Shown here one piece after another: positions 43,361-55,968 of a DNA stretch of 64,000 bases. Location: positions 1 to 64,000 of the forward strand of contig JASANE010010148.1 of assembly GCA_030248225.1 (NCBI GenBank), given 5' to 3'. The DNA comes from Trileptium ribeirensis (Eukaryota; Nematoda; Enoplea; Enoplida; Thoracostomopsidae). A model generated the notes under the pieces. The model did no database searches. It saw only the letters and a list, made by a program, of their open reading frames with translations, and was not told where the DNA came from. Within the stretch, counting starts at the first letter, position 1, and the number at the start of each line of letters is the position of its first letter. The position numbers were made by a program, and so were the translations under genes.

Positions 43361-44760
43361 AAATCAACACCGGCAATGAGTTCCCATGCCCGTAAAGCTT
43401 TTCTGCTGTCCTTTTCGAATTTTGGGTCGAAGAACCACGAGGGAGCCATACCTCAAACCCCGTAACTCCAGAACCGGAGCCTTAATCGAAAAACAAAAAT
43501 CGGCATTTATCATTTTACTATGAAATTATACCAACTAGAGCAAAAAAATTCCCATATTAAGATAAAATAACCTTGCTTACATGCACGGTTCTAAAATTGG
43601 GTAAAAAACCCTCATTTTGACTTCTGACCCTAACGAAGGGAGCGCCATGCCCTCGTACCCATCGAACCATAGGTCACAGAGTAAAACCAACACCAGCAAT
43701 GAGTTTACCATGCCCGAAAACCCCCAAGTGGATCCTTTCAGCCGCCCAGAACGTCAGAACAAATTTTGGGTCGAGGAACCATGATGATGCCATACCTCAA
43801 ACCCCATAACTCCAAAACAGGAGACTCAATCGAATAACAAAAAAGAAACATCAGAATTTATGATTTTACTTTGACAAAACCATCCAGAGATAATGTTAAG
43901 ATGAAAATAAACTTGCTTCCGTGAATGGTACTAAAATGGGGTAAACAACCGTCATTTTGACCTCTGGCCCCGAATCAAGGGGCGCCGTAGCCCCGTAACC
44001 ATGGAACCATGGGTCGCAGAGTTAAACCAACACCGGAAATCAGTTTCCAATGCCCGAAAACCCCCATGTTAAACTTTTCAACCGTCCAGGACGTCAGAAC
44101 AAATTTTCCAATTTTGGGTCGAGAAACCATGAGGGTGTCAAAACTCAAACCCCATTACTCTAGAACCGGAGCGTTAATCGAAAAAAAGAGGCACCGGCAA
44201 TTATCATTTTACTTTGAAATAAAACCATCCAGATATAATGTTAAGATGAAAATAAACTTGCTTCCGTGAAGGGTACTAAAATGGGGTAAAGAACCCATTT
44301 AAGGCTCCGGTTCTGGAGTTGCGTGGTTGAGGTATGGCACCCTCATTGTTCCTCGACCCATTAGAAAATTTGTTCTGACGTTCTGGACGGCTGAAAAGTC
44401 TGTCCTGGCCTCAGGCCTCGAATCAATGGGCGCCATACCCCCGTACCCATGGGTCGCAGAATAAAACGAACAACGGCAATGAGTTTACCATGCTCGAAAC
44501 CCAACAAATGAAACTTTTCAGCCGTCCAGGACGTCAGAACAAATTTTCTAATGTTGGGTCGAGGAACAATGAGGGTTTCATACCTCAAACCCCGTAACTC
44601 CAAAACCGGAGCCTTAATCGAAAAACAAAAAGGAGGCATCGGCATTTATCATTTTACTATGAAATAAAACCATCCAGAGAAAAAATTCGAAAATCAACCT
44701 TGTTTCCGTGAAGAGTACTAAAATGGGGTAAAAACCCCACCCCTCGGAACCAGACCGCAA
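43361..44760. repeat. Four-unit ~330-bp tandem array with an inverted piece
   Basis: The phrase GCAATGAGTT(T)CC-CATGCCCG recurs at about 43374, 43697, 44034 and 44476, and each unit also carries CTCCAGAACCGGAGCCTTAA and CGTCAGAACAAATTTT. The segment 44301-44398 is the reverse complement of the CAGCCGTCCAGAACG-to-CCGGAGCCTT part of the same unit, so one block was inverted inside the array. Diverged (roughly 10-20% by eye), hence older than the satellites at 1.2 and 5.9 kb. Confidence 0.85.
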
Positions 44761-45940
44761 ATCAAAAAACGCTCGGGGATATTCACGGTAAATTATGCCG
44801 CTTCGGATGAGCCAAAGATCGTGAAAATCTGTTACGTCTTTCCCGAGTTATCGTCGCTCACACACGCAGAGACGGCATTTAAAAGATTTCACCCCTGCAA
44901 CACACAATCTTCACTGTTTCACTACGTTCTGATAACAAAAACTTTTTCGAATATTATGCGAGACTGCAGATAGCCCGCACCCACTGTGTTATTTTAGGAA
45001 ATTTATTTAACAGAGATTACTCAACCCAAAAATTGGCCGTGAACGTCAAAATTGTTTGTGAATGGAATTTCATCGCATTTGATTTAAAAAGGTTATGTTC
45101 GAGAACAATAGCCTATAAACTATAGTGCAATTTCGTGAGTTTTTTGCGAACAGAGACTAATTCAAAACTAATGATCACTATGGAACTGCCATTGATTGAT
45201 AGCAAAGCGATTCTTCTAGGCTAGCAATAAATAGATTATTCCACAACAATGAATGTGGGTCTAATATCAGGTTTTATAAAATTCGATAAGTGTGCGCACT
45301 TTAGTTTATATAAGTAGCGCATCAATATTTATTACGTTCAAACATTGCGCTTAAAATGTTTCGCTTTTGCGTGAGTCCACTGTAGCTGCGTACACTTGGG
45401 TTGTTCTTTTAATAAGTCACTTCACCATCGTACAAGCGATGAATGCACTCAAATCGCTAATTTTCATTATCATAAAGATAATAAACGAGAATAAAGATTT
45501 ATGATACATCAACTACGTAGTAGCTATTCACGGCTGTTATTTTGCGATTTAGTATCGCATTAGTGCGTACACGGAAAAACACGATTAACTAACGCGTAAT
45601 AATAGACACAGACCACGAACGAGCTTGCGAAATGTGCATACAAATTCGGTTCGTACATCACAGAGCCCTTGCTCGCATTTACTAAAACACGAATATCGAT
45701 GGTATAATGTAAAACAAACGAATTTTGACAACCATGGTGTACGCACCTAACCTGGACTCACACATTTTATTATTCGTACTTTGCGAGTGCAAAATCAAGC
45801 GAAGATAGTTAATACGTGTAGTCCGAAATTTGAAAGCTTTGCAGTGGAGCTAAAGCCTGTAACGCTTAGGTATCGATGGGGGTATCCCGTTAGCCCTTTC
45901 ATGCCCCAATTAATTTGTGTATCGTGCAATGTTTGACAAA
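44761..45940. other. Non-coding DNA, nothing recognised
   Basis: AT-rich, with no supported exon, RNA or element boundary. Confidence 0.4.
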
Positions 45941-45944
45941 CCCA

Positions 45945-46020
45945 AGCCTGCGCCAGGGATCGAACCCGAAACGTACGGGGGAAACTTGTGTACGTAAACC
46001 ACTGAGCTATTTCAGAGTTG
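45945..46020 (-). mobile_element. tRNA-like SINE head (A and B boxes)
   Basis: On the minus strand TAGCTCAGTGG (46009-45999) matches a Pol III A box and GGTTCGATCCC (45966-45956) matches a B box, 33 bp apart as in a tRNA gene. Acceptor and T stems pair poorly, so this is more likely the head of a tRNA-derived SINE (or a decayed tRNA) than a working tRNA. The SINE body would extend below 45945; its end was not identified. Confidence 0.5.
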
Positions 46021-48800
46021 TTGCTCGGTTCCTTAAGGAAGCTCACAAATATGAACGAATAACGCTCGTTCAAACGTACGATATACGACAAACTCAGTAA
46101 ACACAACGAGTCGCAATGTGCGTTTTGTCCAATTGGACCTAGTGGGCATGAGAGGCTTAAAGCCAAATGTTATCTCCTGAACCCTCCGCAGCCCCTTAGA
46201 ATTAGTCTAATGCCGACGGGAGGATTTTAGTTTAGGTTAAGGATCATGTTTACTGCATCGAGGACGGGCCTATGTGCGTATAACGTACGGCTTGAATTTG
46301 ACATTGGCCTAGCCATATTAAGCTGAGGTCTGGTACATCGAGGACGACATAAAAACCTGCATATAGCCTGCGCCACTCACATTAACCTGGACCATCTACT
46401 AAATGAGCAGAATACTTATACGTTTCTGATGCAATCTATATAGGAAAAGTGTACACATCATCCTGTTCCAGAAAGTAATTCCTTTTATGCATAGTGTACT
46501 TTATATAGCGTGGAACAATTGAACCTTTATCATTTCGCCACTACAAAGCAGAGTACACCTTGCTGGACAATCATGCCGGTTTCTCAAAATATGGTCCCCA
46601 GGTATATCAATCCTTCCAATTCATGCCTCAGAAAAATTTTGGCTTCCCTCTAGTTCAAGCCCCACATGCTTGCCTGTATGGCTAAAATTAGCGTTTTCTA
46701 TGTTGGCCTAAAAATACAACTTTTTCACTACCTTGGCTAAAAGATCCCGAAGTTTTTCAATTTCTAGACCAAAAACAGCTTAAATCTTACCTTATTTCAC
46801 ACCCATAATTGGATCCACGTCACATTTAGAACGTTGTAAAAATAACAGCTTAGTGCAAGAGCTCATATACAAACTTTAACTTAGGACACAGAGAATAGCA
46901 TATCATGTATTTCACTGCCGCCCTTAAAGGTTGGATTGTCCCACAATTGTAGCCAATCTTTAAATAATCCACCAGCTTATTTTGATAATTTGGAAAAGCT
47001 AGTGAATCACAACTGAGATTAAATACGCGACAAACTAAATTTACGCAGATTCATAAATGCACAGTATATACTCCCCAAACATGACTCGCTCGAGATTTTT
47101 AAAAACTATTTAAATAGCAAATTCTATTTTTAGAACAAAGCTATTTCGAGCGACAGTCATTATTGGCGGGTAGTGTACGACGAATTTTTTTGCACCAGTT
47201 GTCAAAGTAATGCGTGGTTAACATGCTGCACGCTCAAACATACCCGGTTATTTATATTTAGCTGGTAGATACAGTGGTATATACAGAAAAGTCTGAGTAG
47301 AGACTGTATTACTTGAGAAAAATTTACTAGTAAGAAATTATGTACACAAGAATAAAAACGTCATGAAGCCCTAAATAGGAAACATATAAATCTGCTAGTA
47401 TAAGCCAAATGTTCAAAAAGACACACAATCAAGAAACGGTGAGAAATGAATCACTAATAACATTATATATAAATTTAATCGAAAACCCAGAGGTGTGATT
47501 GTCGGTTCAACAATTTTACTGAAATATTTAAAAACCTCAGATCTCAGCCTAGTTTTAGGCACCGAAGTCTCAGCACAAGCTATCTGACTTACTACTTCGC
47601 CCAAATCAAATATCAATTATCTTGGCAAGCAAACAGGATAAAAGGCTGGTTGCCTGGCGGCGGAACAAACCATGGCATAAAACTGACCGACTCAGAAAAT
47701 TGTAGACGCACACAATACCGCTATCAACACAAATACAACAGGATATACATGTACCTGCCAGAAAACGCAAATTTAACACATTTGTGAAATTTCAAAAATT
47801 TATTCGGATATAGAGCTGATACAGTCATGATGTTTAATCACAAAAATTCATTGATGAAGCCCAGCTTACATTAATCAGACTACAATTTTGCACCAAATAA
47901 TCAAAAAACGAGCAAGATTAAGAATTTACTGTGCAAACAAAACATATAATATTAATAGCAAATACTACAGGTATAAGTACCTATATAACTACCAATAGAT
48001 AGAAAATGGGGGTTTTACCCCCCCCCATATGTGGTGGTGAGTAGGATGGACATATGGTCAACCGACCTGGTGTTGGACTTGAAAAATTAAATATGTAATA
48101 CATATTTGTATGTTTAATCCCATAAAAATATAATTGTTACATGAGAATTATAGATATCATTTTAGTCTGTCAAATGGTATAATTATTTTTCTGGTTTTAG
48201 CACATAAACGCTGTATTAAATCACTGTTCTCTTGCCTCATAATTATCCGCACTCAATTATTTTACTACCACAAACGTGAATAAACAATTTTTGTATCAGT
48301 AGTATGGTCATACTATATGACCTCATAAAACACGGAATGTTGCGGATGTAGTTTAGCTTAGATGATGGCAGGTGAGTGGGAGAGATCAAACGCAACCCAT
48401 GACATATTTAACCTCAATTAACATAATACGAGTGTAGGATCGTGTGGGTTGACATATGTTTATATAATTTTATCAAATAGTTTCAATTGTTGCTAGGTAA
48501 CAAAACAATCATATATTATGTGTTCCAGTGTAACTGAAACATTTTCATGCATAATTTAGATACATAAAAGCAATCTGATCATAGTGAATTTACAATTTCA
48601 AAAGTAGACATGACTAGGTGAATCATATCACTGGAATTTAGATCTAGACTAACCGCAATTTTTGAAGGTCTTGGCTCCAAACAAATATTTTGATACATTA
48701 GACATATATTTAACAGCAGTTTAATGTTATTTACAATTTAACATATATTTACAAATAATTTACAGGTTATTTACATTAGCTTTATAATATTATTGTCTTC
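46021..48800. other. Non-coding DNA, nothing recognised
   Basis: No supported gene. A GGGGGTTTTACCCCCCCCC palindrome at about 48008 resembles the poly-C ends clustered at 21.9-22.9 kb. Confidence 0.4.
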
Positions 48801-48803
48801 TAA

Positions 48804-49172
48804 CTAGTAATTGGTTATGAGATCGATGAATTTGAATTTTGTTCCGTCGCGGTTCATACGTTCCACCTTGCAGCGTCGATGCTAAAAATATTATACAATT
48901 ACTAAGTAGTAACTGGTTTTTTAAGTTAACTTTAACAAATACAATTATAAGTCGGGGTTATAATATATTTTACCAAATAATGTAATTAACAATTATGAAG
49001 TGTACTTACCCTGCGAAACTCTTTGTTAAACTCGCGATCGAGTTCTGCTCCAGAAGAAACCACGAATCTCGTCTCTACCAGATTCCCCTTAACGATCAGA
49101 ACGACGCGTTCTTCGAGGGTGTTGTAATAACCACGAACACCAACGGGAACCTGGAAAGTGGCGAAGTCCACG
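48804..49172 (-). pseudogene. Partial tandem duplicate of the two-exon gene next door
   Basis: Two exons equivalent to those of the gene at 49194-49757: 49172-49010 (ATFQVPVGVRGYYNTLEERV onward to FNKEFRR, donor GTAAGT) and 48881-48804 (acceptor TTTTTAG; HRRCKVERMNRDGTKFKFID then LITNY and stop). The copy lacks the first ~65 codons. Its upstream edge near 49173 runs directly into sequence equivalent to that downstream of the other copy's last exon, which marks the duplication junction. The exons keep open frames and mostly conservative changes, so it could serve as alternative 3' exons, but no own start is visible. Confidence 0.6.
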
Positions 49173-49193
49173 CATAATATTATTGTCTTCTAA

Positions 49194-49757
49194 CTAGTAA
49201 TTGGTTATGAGATCGATGAATTTTGTTCCGTCGCGGTTCATACGTTCCACCTTGCAGCGTCGATGCTGAAAATAATATAGAATTACTAAGTAGTAACTGG
49301 TTTTTTAAGTTAACTTTAACAAATACAATTATAAGTCGGGGTTATAATATATACTACCAAATAATGTAATTATTTAACAATTATGAAGTATACCTACCCT
49401 GCGAACCTCCTTGTTGAACTCGCGATCGAGTTCTGCTCCAGAGGAAACCACGAATCCCGTCTCTACCAGATTCCCCTTAACGATCAGAACGACGCGTTGT
49501 TCGAGGGTGTTGTAATAACCACGAACACCCACGGGAACCTGGAAGGTCGCGAAGAAGACTCTTCGCGTATAACTTCCAACCCGACTTGTTATTGTTATAG
49601 CATTTTCCATAACAGCTATAACAGTGAACAGTGAGTTTAAAAACCAGCTCCGGTTTGTTTCAGAGGGTTGACTGTGACCCTCCACAAAATGGTTGGACAA
49701 CCCAACCACTTGTGCAAAGCGAGTGCAGAAAAACCAAAAAATTGCAAATCGATCCAT
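49194..49757 (-). CDS. Two-exon gene of unknown function, 143 residues
   Basis: Exon 1 is 49757-49398 (120 codons from ATG, donor GTAGGT) and exon 2 is 49265-49194 (acceptor TTTTCAG, stop TAG at 49196-49194). They join in phase 0. The protein starts with a hydrophobic segment (MDRFAIFWFFCTRFAQVVG) that could be a signal or anchor, and has a second hydrophobic stretch near residues 43-53. A beta-rich region follows (VPVGVRGYYNTLEQRVVLIV, then KGNLVETGFVVSSGAELDRE) and the end is basic (RRHRRCKVERMNRDGTKF). I do not recognise the family. The conserved exon pair in the 390-bp tandem duplicate supports reality as a transcribed unit. The start codon is uncertain: an acceptor-like TTCCAG before GTTCCCGTGGG could instead begin an internal exon. 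Confidence 0.55.
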
Positions 49758-50150
49758 AACAAAATCAAGGTAACAAAAAAGTAAACTAAACGTTGAATAC
49801 TGTTTAATGATAATGAAACCCCACCATTATCCTAATATTAATTACCCCATCTGGCTATTTTTATACGTGCAATTCGTGTTCAAAGTGATTTTCACCTTAT
49901 TTTTTGCAAAAAAATGGCAATGTCCTCCCAATACGATTCCACTATTATAAGGTTTAACTTAACATTATCTTTTGCATTTAAGTTAACTACATTTAAAATT
50001 CTTCATTAAGTGTAACTGTTTAATCCATAATCTTTCACTCTCTAGCAGCATATAAATTAGGTATAAAAGCTAATAAATTTCAGATTATTCGTTAATCACT
50101 AAGTCGAAAAGTTACCAAATAGGTAATAAGTTATAAGTAATATAGAAATA
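49758..50150. other. AT-rich spacer
   Basis: No gene or repeat boundary was identified between the small gene and the AT-rich tandem array. Confidence 0.35.
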
Positions 50151-51910
50151 ACTTGTAAACTAATAGTAGCAAAGCTTCCAAAATTTATAACTATAGGTAT
50201 TCTAGCACGAGGATTTCATTTTTGCTACTTAAATAAAGTTAAGTTACATAGCTAATATGTAATTATTACATAACTAATAATATATAAGTTATATTTTAAT
50301 AATTTTTAACTATCAACTGCAGGCTTGCAACAATTACTAGCTATAGGTTTTCAGCTACGTTAAATTTATTTATTCTACTTAAAATAAGTTATGTCACATA
50401 GCTAATATGCTGTGATTACATAGCAAATACTTTATAAGTTATAATATTAATAACTTTCTAACTAATAGCAGTAAATCTACTAAAATGTATGACTACAGGT
50501 TTACAAGCATGCTCATTTCATTTTTAAATTATTTTTATAATAATTTTAATAATTTAAATTTCATTTCACTTAAATTAAGCTAAGTTACATAGCTAATAAG
50601 CTAGCTAATTATTAATACGTTATAAATTAATAACTTTATAACCAACAGTCATAAAATAATAAAAATTCATAACTATAGGTTTCCAGCAGGGAGTAACCGT
50701 AATTCCGGTTCCGGCGAAAATCGTGTTCCGGTTGCGGTTCCGGCAAAGGGTAAAAACCATACCGGAACCGGAATTCCGGTTTAAAAATTTTGTTTGAAAT
50801 TTTCCAAGTTTTTTGCTTCATCTGTGATCCAAACATATGTAATATATATTGTACAATGATCAAGCTCCAATACAACCAAGCAAAAGAAAAGATTAACTAC
50901 GCAATTTGACGTTTGAAACGTAAGTAGTGCACATAATTTCAGTTGGAATTTTTCATAACAACCTGCAAGAGTTTGTTAGCAAATCAAAGCCACGTCGATG
51001 CTTGTACCAGCTATTTTACACATCCAGAAGTCTCTGGGGTACGTTTCAATTAAACCGGTCCAACTCGGTAACAGAGTATGGCTTACGCAGAAGTACTTAG
51101 GGTATGCTTGGCTAACATAAATTGCTTCAAGAACCAGCCAATGCGCTTGTAAACTTGGTAAATCAGTCTAAATTGAAGTAAACTAACGTTATCTCTAACG
51201 CAGTTAGAAACTGCTTTCTTGGCAAAGAACTGTATTTATTGAAACTGTGCGAGCAGTATCACAGTGTGTCTCATTTATAGCATTCTGATTAGAAAGTTAT
51301 CATCATTATCATCTAACTTACGGGCACTGTTTGTCCAAAACTTACGGGCACTAGCCTAAACAGTGTCCCTCACCATTGATCAGAAAATTATCTTCTATCT
51401 ATTATTTTGTCTTAGAATCATATAAACCAATAATTTCAAGTTTCCTACAGAAGATCATGTAACAAACGTACGTGTAGTAAAGGACGGCGACTGGAGACGC
51501 AATGGTGTATACTGGAAGGCATTTTTTGCTCTGGGTGTCCAAAAATCGACATATTTGATCCATAAATAAACATTATTACTTCCTCAGTCTCTTTAAAGTT
51601 TCAGAAAGGCAATAATACCACCGCAATACATTAAGTTTAATGTAAAAGTTATTTTCAATGTATTTTAAATCCACTATACATTGATTTCTTCATTCATCTG
51701 TTTTACTATATATAAATTTCGAAGACCAGGTTCCGGTTCCGGGTCCGGTTTAAATGGACGGTTCCCGTTCCGGGTATTCCCTGGTTTCCAGCTATGCTGA
51801 TTTCATTTTTGCTATTTAACTAAAACTAGGTTACATTGCTAATAAGTTATACTTACATAAGTTAATAATTAATACGTTCTACTTTAATAATTTTTAACTA
51901 ATGGTTGAAG
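50151..51910. repeat. Degenerate ~160-180-bp AT-rich tandem repeat, split by a hAT MITE
   Basis: About four units share the order ACTAATAG-A, ATAACTATAGGT, ATTTCATTTTTGCTA, GTTACATAGCTAATA, TTAATAATTTTTAACTA, starting near 50155, 50310, 50460 and 50640. The last unit is interrupted at 50687-51783 by the hAT MITE and resumes with GCTGATTTCATTTTTGCTA. The array ends about 160 bp before the first Polinton gene, so it may be the element's terminal region, since Polinton ends often contain repeats. No matching inverted copy is inside the window. Confidence 0.65.
50687..51783 (-). mobile_element. hAT-type MITE copy 2, 8-bp target duplication
   Basis: 1,097 bp, reverse orientation relative to the copy at 35073-36231. 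Ends are CAGGGAGTAACCG and CGGGTATTCCCTG. It is flanked on both sides by the exact eight bases GTTTCCAG (50679-50686 and 51784-51791). Removing the element and one duplication restores the AT-rich repeat unit it landed in, which confirms the boundaries. No transposase. Confidence 0.95.
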
Positions 51911-52073
51911 GGTAGGGAAAGTTAGCACCGTTGGGATTTCTACTATTGTGTTTCATTTTTTTTCAATAATATGATTATTATTATTTTAACTACTTGCTGG
52001 ATTTTACCAAACAGTTTTAGCTTATTCTGGTATTATCTTTTTAAGAGTTTTATTTTAGAATCTCTTAAAAAGA

Positions 52074-55000
52074 ATGGCACTTCAATGTAATAAATGTAAT
52101 AAGAGTTTTACTAGACGTGATCATGTTATACGTCATATTCACACAATTCACACTATGCAACTAAATTGGTGTGAGCAGTGTGGTAAAGTGTTTTCACGAC
52201 ATGACGCGCTTATCAGGCACCAAAAGAACATTGTAAAGCGCGTCAACATAATACCACCGCAAGCATTGTGGAAGCTCAAGCCTCCACCTCCACGAATATT
52301 GCTGATCATCTCAATAAATTATACCAAATGGGGCAGGAGATGGTCGACGATCAACACCAACGATCATCAATTGTTGAGTAATGTGATTCCGTCACGCTAC
52401 GACAATGGATCAAGGCGCTAAAAGGGTACCTATGCAGCTACTACTTGATATCCAAGCAGCACGTCAGAATCTTTCCGTTTTCCTGGCGCAATCAGGTCAG
52501 ATGTTGGAGCGATTGGTCGAAAGTCAACTCTAGTGTGGAATCAAGCTCTGGATCTCCGTCAAATGTGTACTACATAAGCTCGACGGTACACAGTTGACTA
52601 CACACATCAACAGCAAATCCCATGCAATCCTTCACGGGAACAACATCGATGTCGAGCTGACCGAATTTTTCAACGAGTTGACGAAGAAATTGGACGATTT
52701 TCAACGCTTAGGATCCGGATGGGTCCTAGAAGACGTGCAACATGCTGATGTACATATCAGCAAGTATCGACCGCTGTATGCGTCTTCCTATATCGAACTT
52801 CCAACGTCGATGCGCAACAAGCATGCGGTGCTCAATATCTAGAACCGCGATAATAAATGCTTTTTATGGTCGGTATTGGCGGCGCTGCACCCTCTCAATT
52901 ACAATCAACATGATGAGAGAGCATCAAACTATGAACCATATATTAATGAACTTAATATGAATGGCATTGAATTCCTCGTCAAGATTAAAGATGTACCCCG
53001 ATTCGAACGTCAAAATAACATTGCTATTAACGTATACGGACTGGAAGATGCTGTTATTTACCCGTTGTACATATTTAAATCCCTACATCAGCAATATATA
53101 CACCTACTGCTGTATAAAGATCATTATTGTTTGGTTCGCAGTCTGGATTCGTTGTTAGATAACCAACGTCGGCATAAAATCAAAAAGTACTTTTGTGATA
53201 AATGTCTCGTCCCGTGCTACAGTAAAGCTAAACGGGATGACCATTTACAACGGTGTCGACATGATAAATCATCTCGCATCGAGACACCTCCATCCAATTC
53301 TCTCCAGTTTGCAAACATTCAACGAATGTAGCGATCCCCCTATGTCATATATGCTGATTTCGAGTGTATACTCGAAAAGGTTTCAACCTGTGAACCTTCA
53401 ACATCCACCTCATTCATCAATCCCTACCAGCGTCACACTCCCTGCGGTTATGGACTTTTGGATTGTTTTGGTTGCTGTAACGATAAAGTGGAAATTGGCG
53501 AATCTCATATATATCGAGGTGACAATACAGTCAAACATTTCTTTAATAATGTAAAGGAACTTTCTGAGCAATATCAAAAAATACCTCATAAACCCTTAAA
53601 CCTGTCTGATGTTGAACAGACTCAATTTAACGCTGCAGCAGAATGTTATTTGTGTAATAAAACGATGGATTCTGACGATAAAGCGCGTGAACATTGTCAT
53701 TTTTGTGGTCGCTACAGAGGTGCGGCTCACCTGAAATGTAACATTGGATATCGGCTTAATCGGGATGTAACGGTATTATTTCACAATTTACGCAGATAAG
53801 GTGGACATCCCATAATGCAAGAACTTGGATCTATAAGTAAGAACAAGGGGTTGGAGATCGAATATATAGCGAAAGGGATGGAAGACTATATGACGTTTTC
53901 CATCAAACGGAAATCAAAGAAAGCTAGTAATCTGTTCATAATAGATGATGTGGATGATGATGATGAATGCTGGGACGAAGATGTGGACGGTGTTGATTTT
54001 ATATTGGGCAACGATGATACCGACGACAATGAGGAGATTGGATGGAAGATCCGCTTTATCGATACCATCCAATTCCTCCAATCATCTCTCCAAACGTTGG
54101 TCGACAATTTGAAGAAAACGGGTGTCGATCAATTTCAAGCTATAAAGCATGTATTTGGAGATGAACTCAATTTAATGCTGCGTAAGGGTATATACCCTTA
54201 CGAATATATGGACTCCGCTGACCGCTTCAACGAAACAGCGTTACCCCCTCAACAAAACTTTTATTCTAGTCTCACCGACAGTGGTATTGATGATGAAGAT
54301 TACCAACAAGTTCAAGCTGTTTGGTGTAAAATGAACGTTCACAACTTAGGTCAATACCACGACCTATACCTGAAAACCGACGTCCTGCTACTTCGCAACG
54401 TCTTTGAAAACTTTTGATTGTTTTATCTAGACAAATTCCATCTAGACACTGCTCATTACATTACCCTCCCCAGCTTCGCGTGGGACGCTTGTCTTATGAA
54501 GACAGGCGTCAACCTGTATCTCATCTCCGACCCCGACATGTGCGCGGTCTCCGTAATATCCCCCCGATATGCAAAAGCGAACAATCCATACGTTGACGGT
54601 TACAACGCTGCAGAACTCATCAATTATATAATGTACCTCAACGCAAACAATTTATACGGGTGGTCGATGGTAAAGAAACTCCCCTGTAACAAATTCAAGT
54701 GGCTCTCCCAAGCTCAAATCGGGTTAATCGATTGGAGCTGTGTTAACCCAAATGGTGATACTGGATATATATTGGAAGTCGATTTGCGCTATCCATATCA
54801 TCAGCACAACCTTCGTAACGATTACCCGCTGGCTCCCGAACGTTTAAAGACCTCCGATGCGATGTCGTCCCCATATTGCAGTGCGATCAAACAAGGTCGT
54901 TCTGCACCAGTTGAAAAACTGGTCCCCAATAACGATAAACAGCGATATATAGTTCATATTCGCAACCTTCAACAATACCTTGCACTTGGGTTGGAACTCA

Positions 55001-55927
55001 AAAAAGTACATAGAGTAGTTTCCTTCAATCAATGTGCATGGATGGAACCATATATTAGTTTTAATACCGAAATGCGAAAGAACGCAAACAGTGATTTCGA
55101 GAAAGACTTGTATAAACTTCTCAACAACGCTGTATTCGTGCGAGCTTATGTAGATATTAAACTTATAACCAACGAAAGGAAATTTGAAAAAGTTAGTGGT
55201 GAACCCCCGATACTCCATGTCCTCAATGTTGAACGAAGACCTGGTTACGGTTAAAATGCACCGCAAAACTATCAAACCGCGTAAACCCATATAATTTGGC
55301 TTTATGGTTTTGGGACTAATAAAGTTAATAATGTACAATTTCCATTACAATTATATAAAATCATTGTATGGTAATAAATGTAAACTACTATTTACGGATA
55401 TTGACTCATTGTGTTATTCTGTGGAAACTAAAGACATTTACGAGGATATGATTGAAAACATAACTTTCTTCGATACCGCTGATCACCCACTATTCTCAAC
55501 TACGAACAAAAAGGTGCTTGGGAAAGTGAAAGGCGAGACTGCTGGTAAACCCATCGAGGAATTTGTTGGACTGCGGTCGAAGATGTACAGTATAAAGTGT
55601 GGCGGCGTGGAAAAGAAGAGTGCAAAGTGTATAAAAAAGGGTGTTGTGAAAAAAGACATTCGTCACCGAGACTATTACAACATTTTGTTCAGCGGTAATA
55701 ACATGAAACATAAAATGAATATAATTCGCAGTCATAAAAATGTGTTGAATACGGTGACACTTAATAAGACGAGCTTATCTGCATATGATGGTAAGAGATA
55801 TATACTAGATGATGGAATCAGTTCTTATGCTTACGGACATTATAAAGTGTACGGTGTTAGCGATGAAGATTTTATTGAATTGTTGAGTGATATTTCTTAT
55901 GATGATCTTATGCATATTGATGTTTAA
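52074..55927 (+). pseudogene. PolB: Protein-primed family B DNA polymerase with zinc fingers (broken)
   Basis: It copies the element's DNA from a protein primer. The N-terminus has two C2H2 fingers (CNKCNKSFTRRDHVIRH and CEQCGKVFSRHDALIRH). After a frame change near 52.40 kb, one frame runs to 55254 but is broken by five stops (52531, 52840, 53329, 53797, 54415). It holds the exonuclease motif YADFEC, the HCHFCGRYRGAAHLKC zinc-type segment, FIDTIQFLQSS, KGIYPYEYMDS and YHDLYLKTDVLLL. Motif A reads YLNANNLYG, with Asn where the metal-binding Asp is expected. The Gly-Gly stretch normally just before VSVIS is deleted. Motif B is LLNNAVF. A second frame change near 55.26 kb leads to motif C (FTDIDSL) and the end at 55927. 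The layout matches polymerases of arthropod Polintons. It cannot be functional. Confidence 0.92.
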
Positions 55928-55968
55928 TAAAGTCTTAAAAAGAAACGTGTTTATTGATAAAGTTAAGA

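Noticed and set aside
45795..46166. 123-codon minus-strand frame
   Set aside because: It overlaps the tRNA-like SINE head and has no protein domain.
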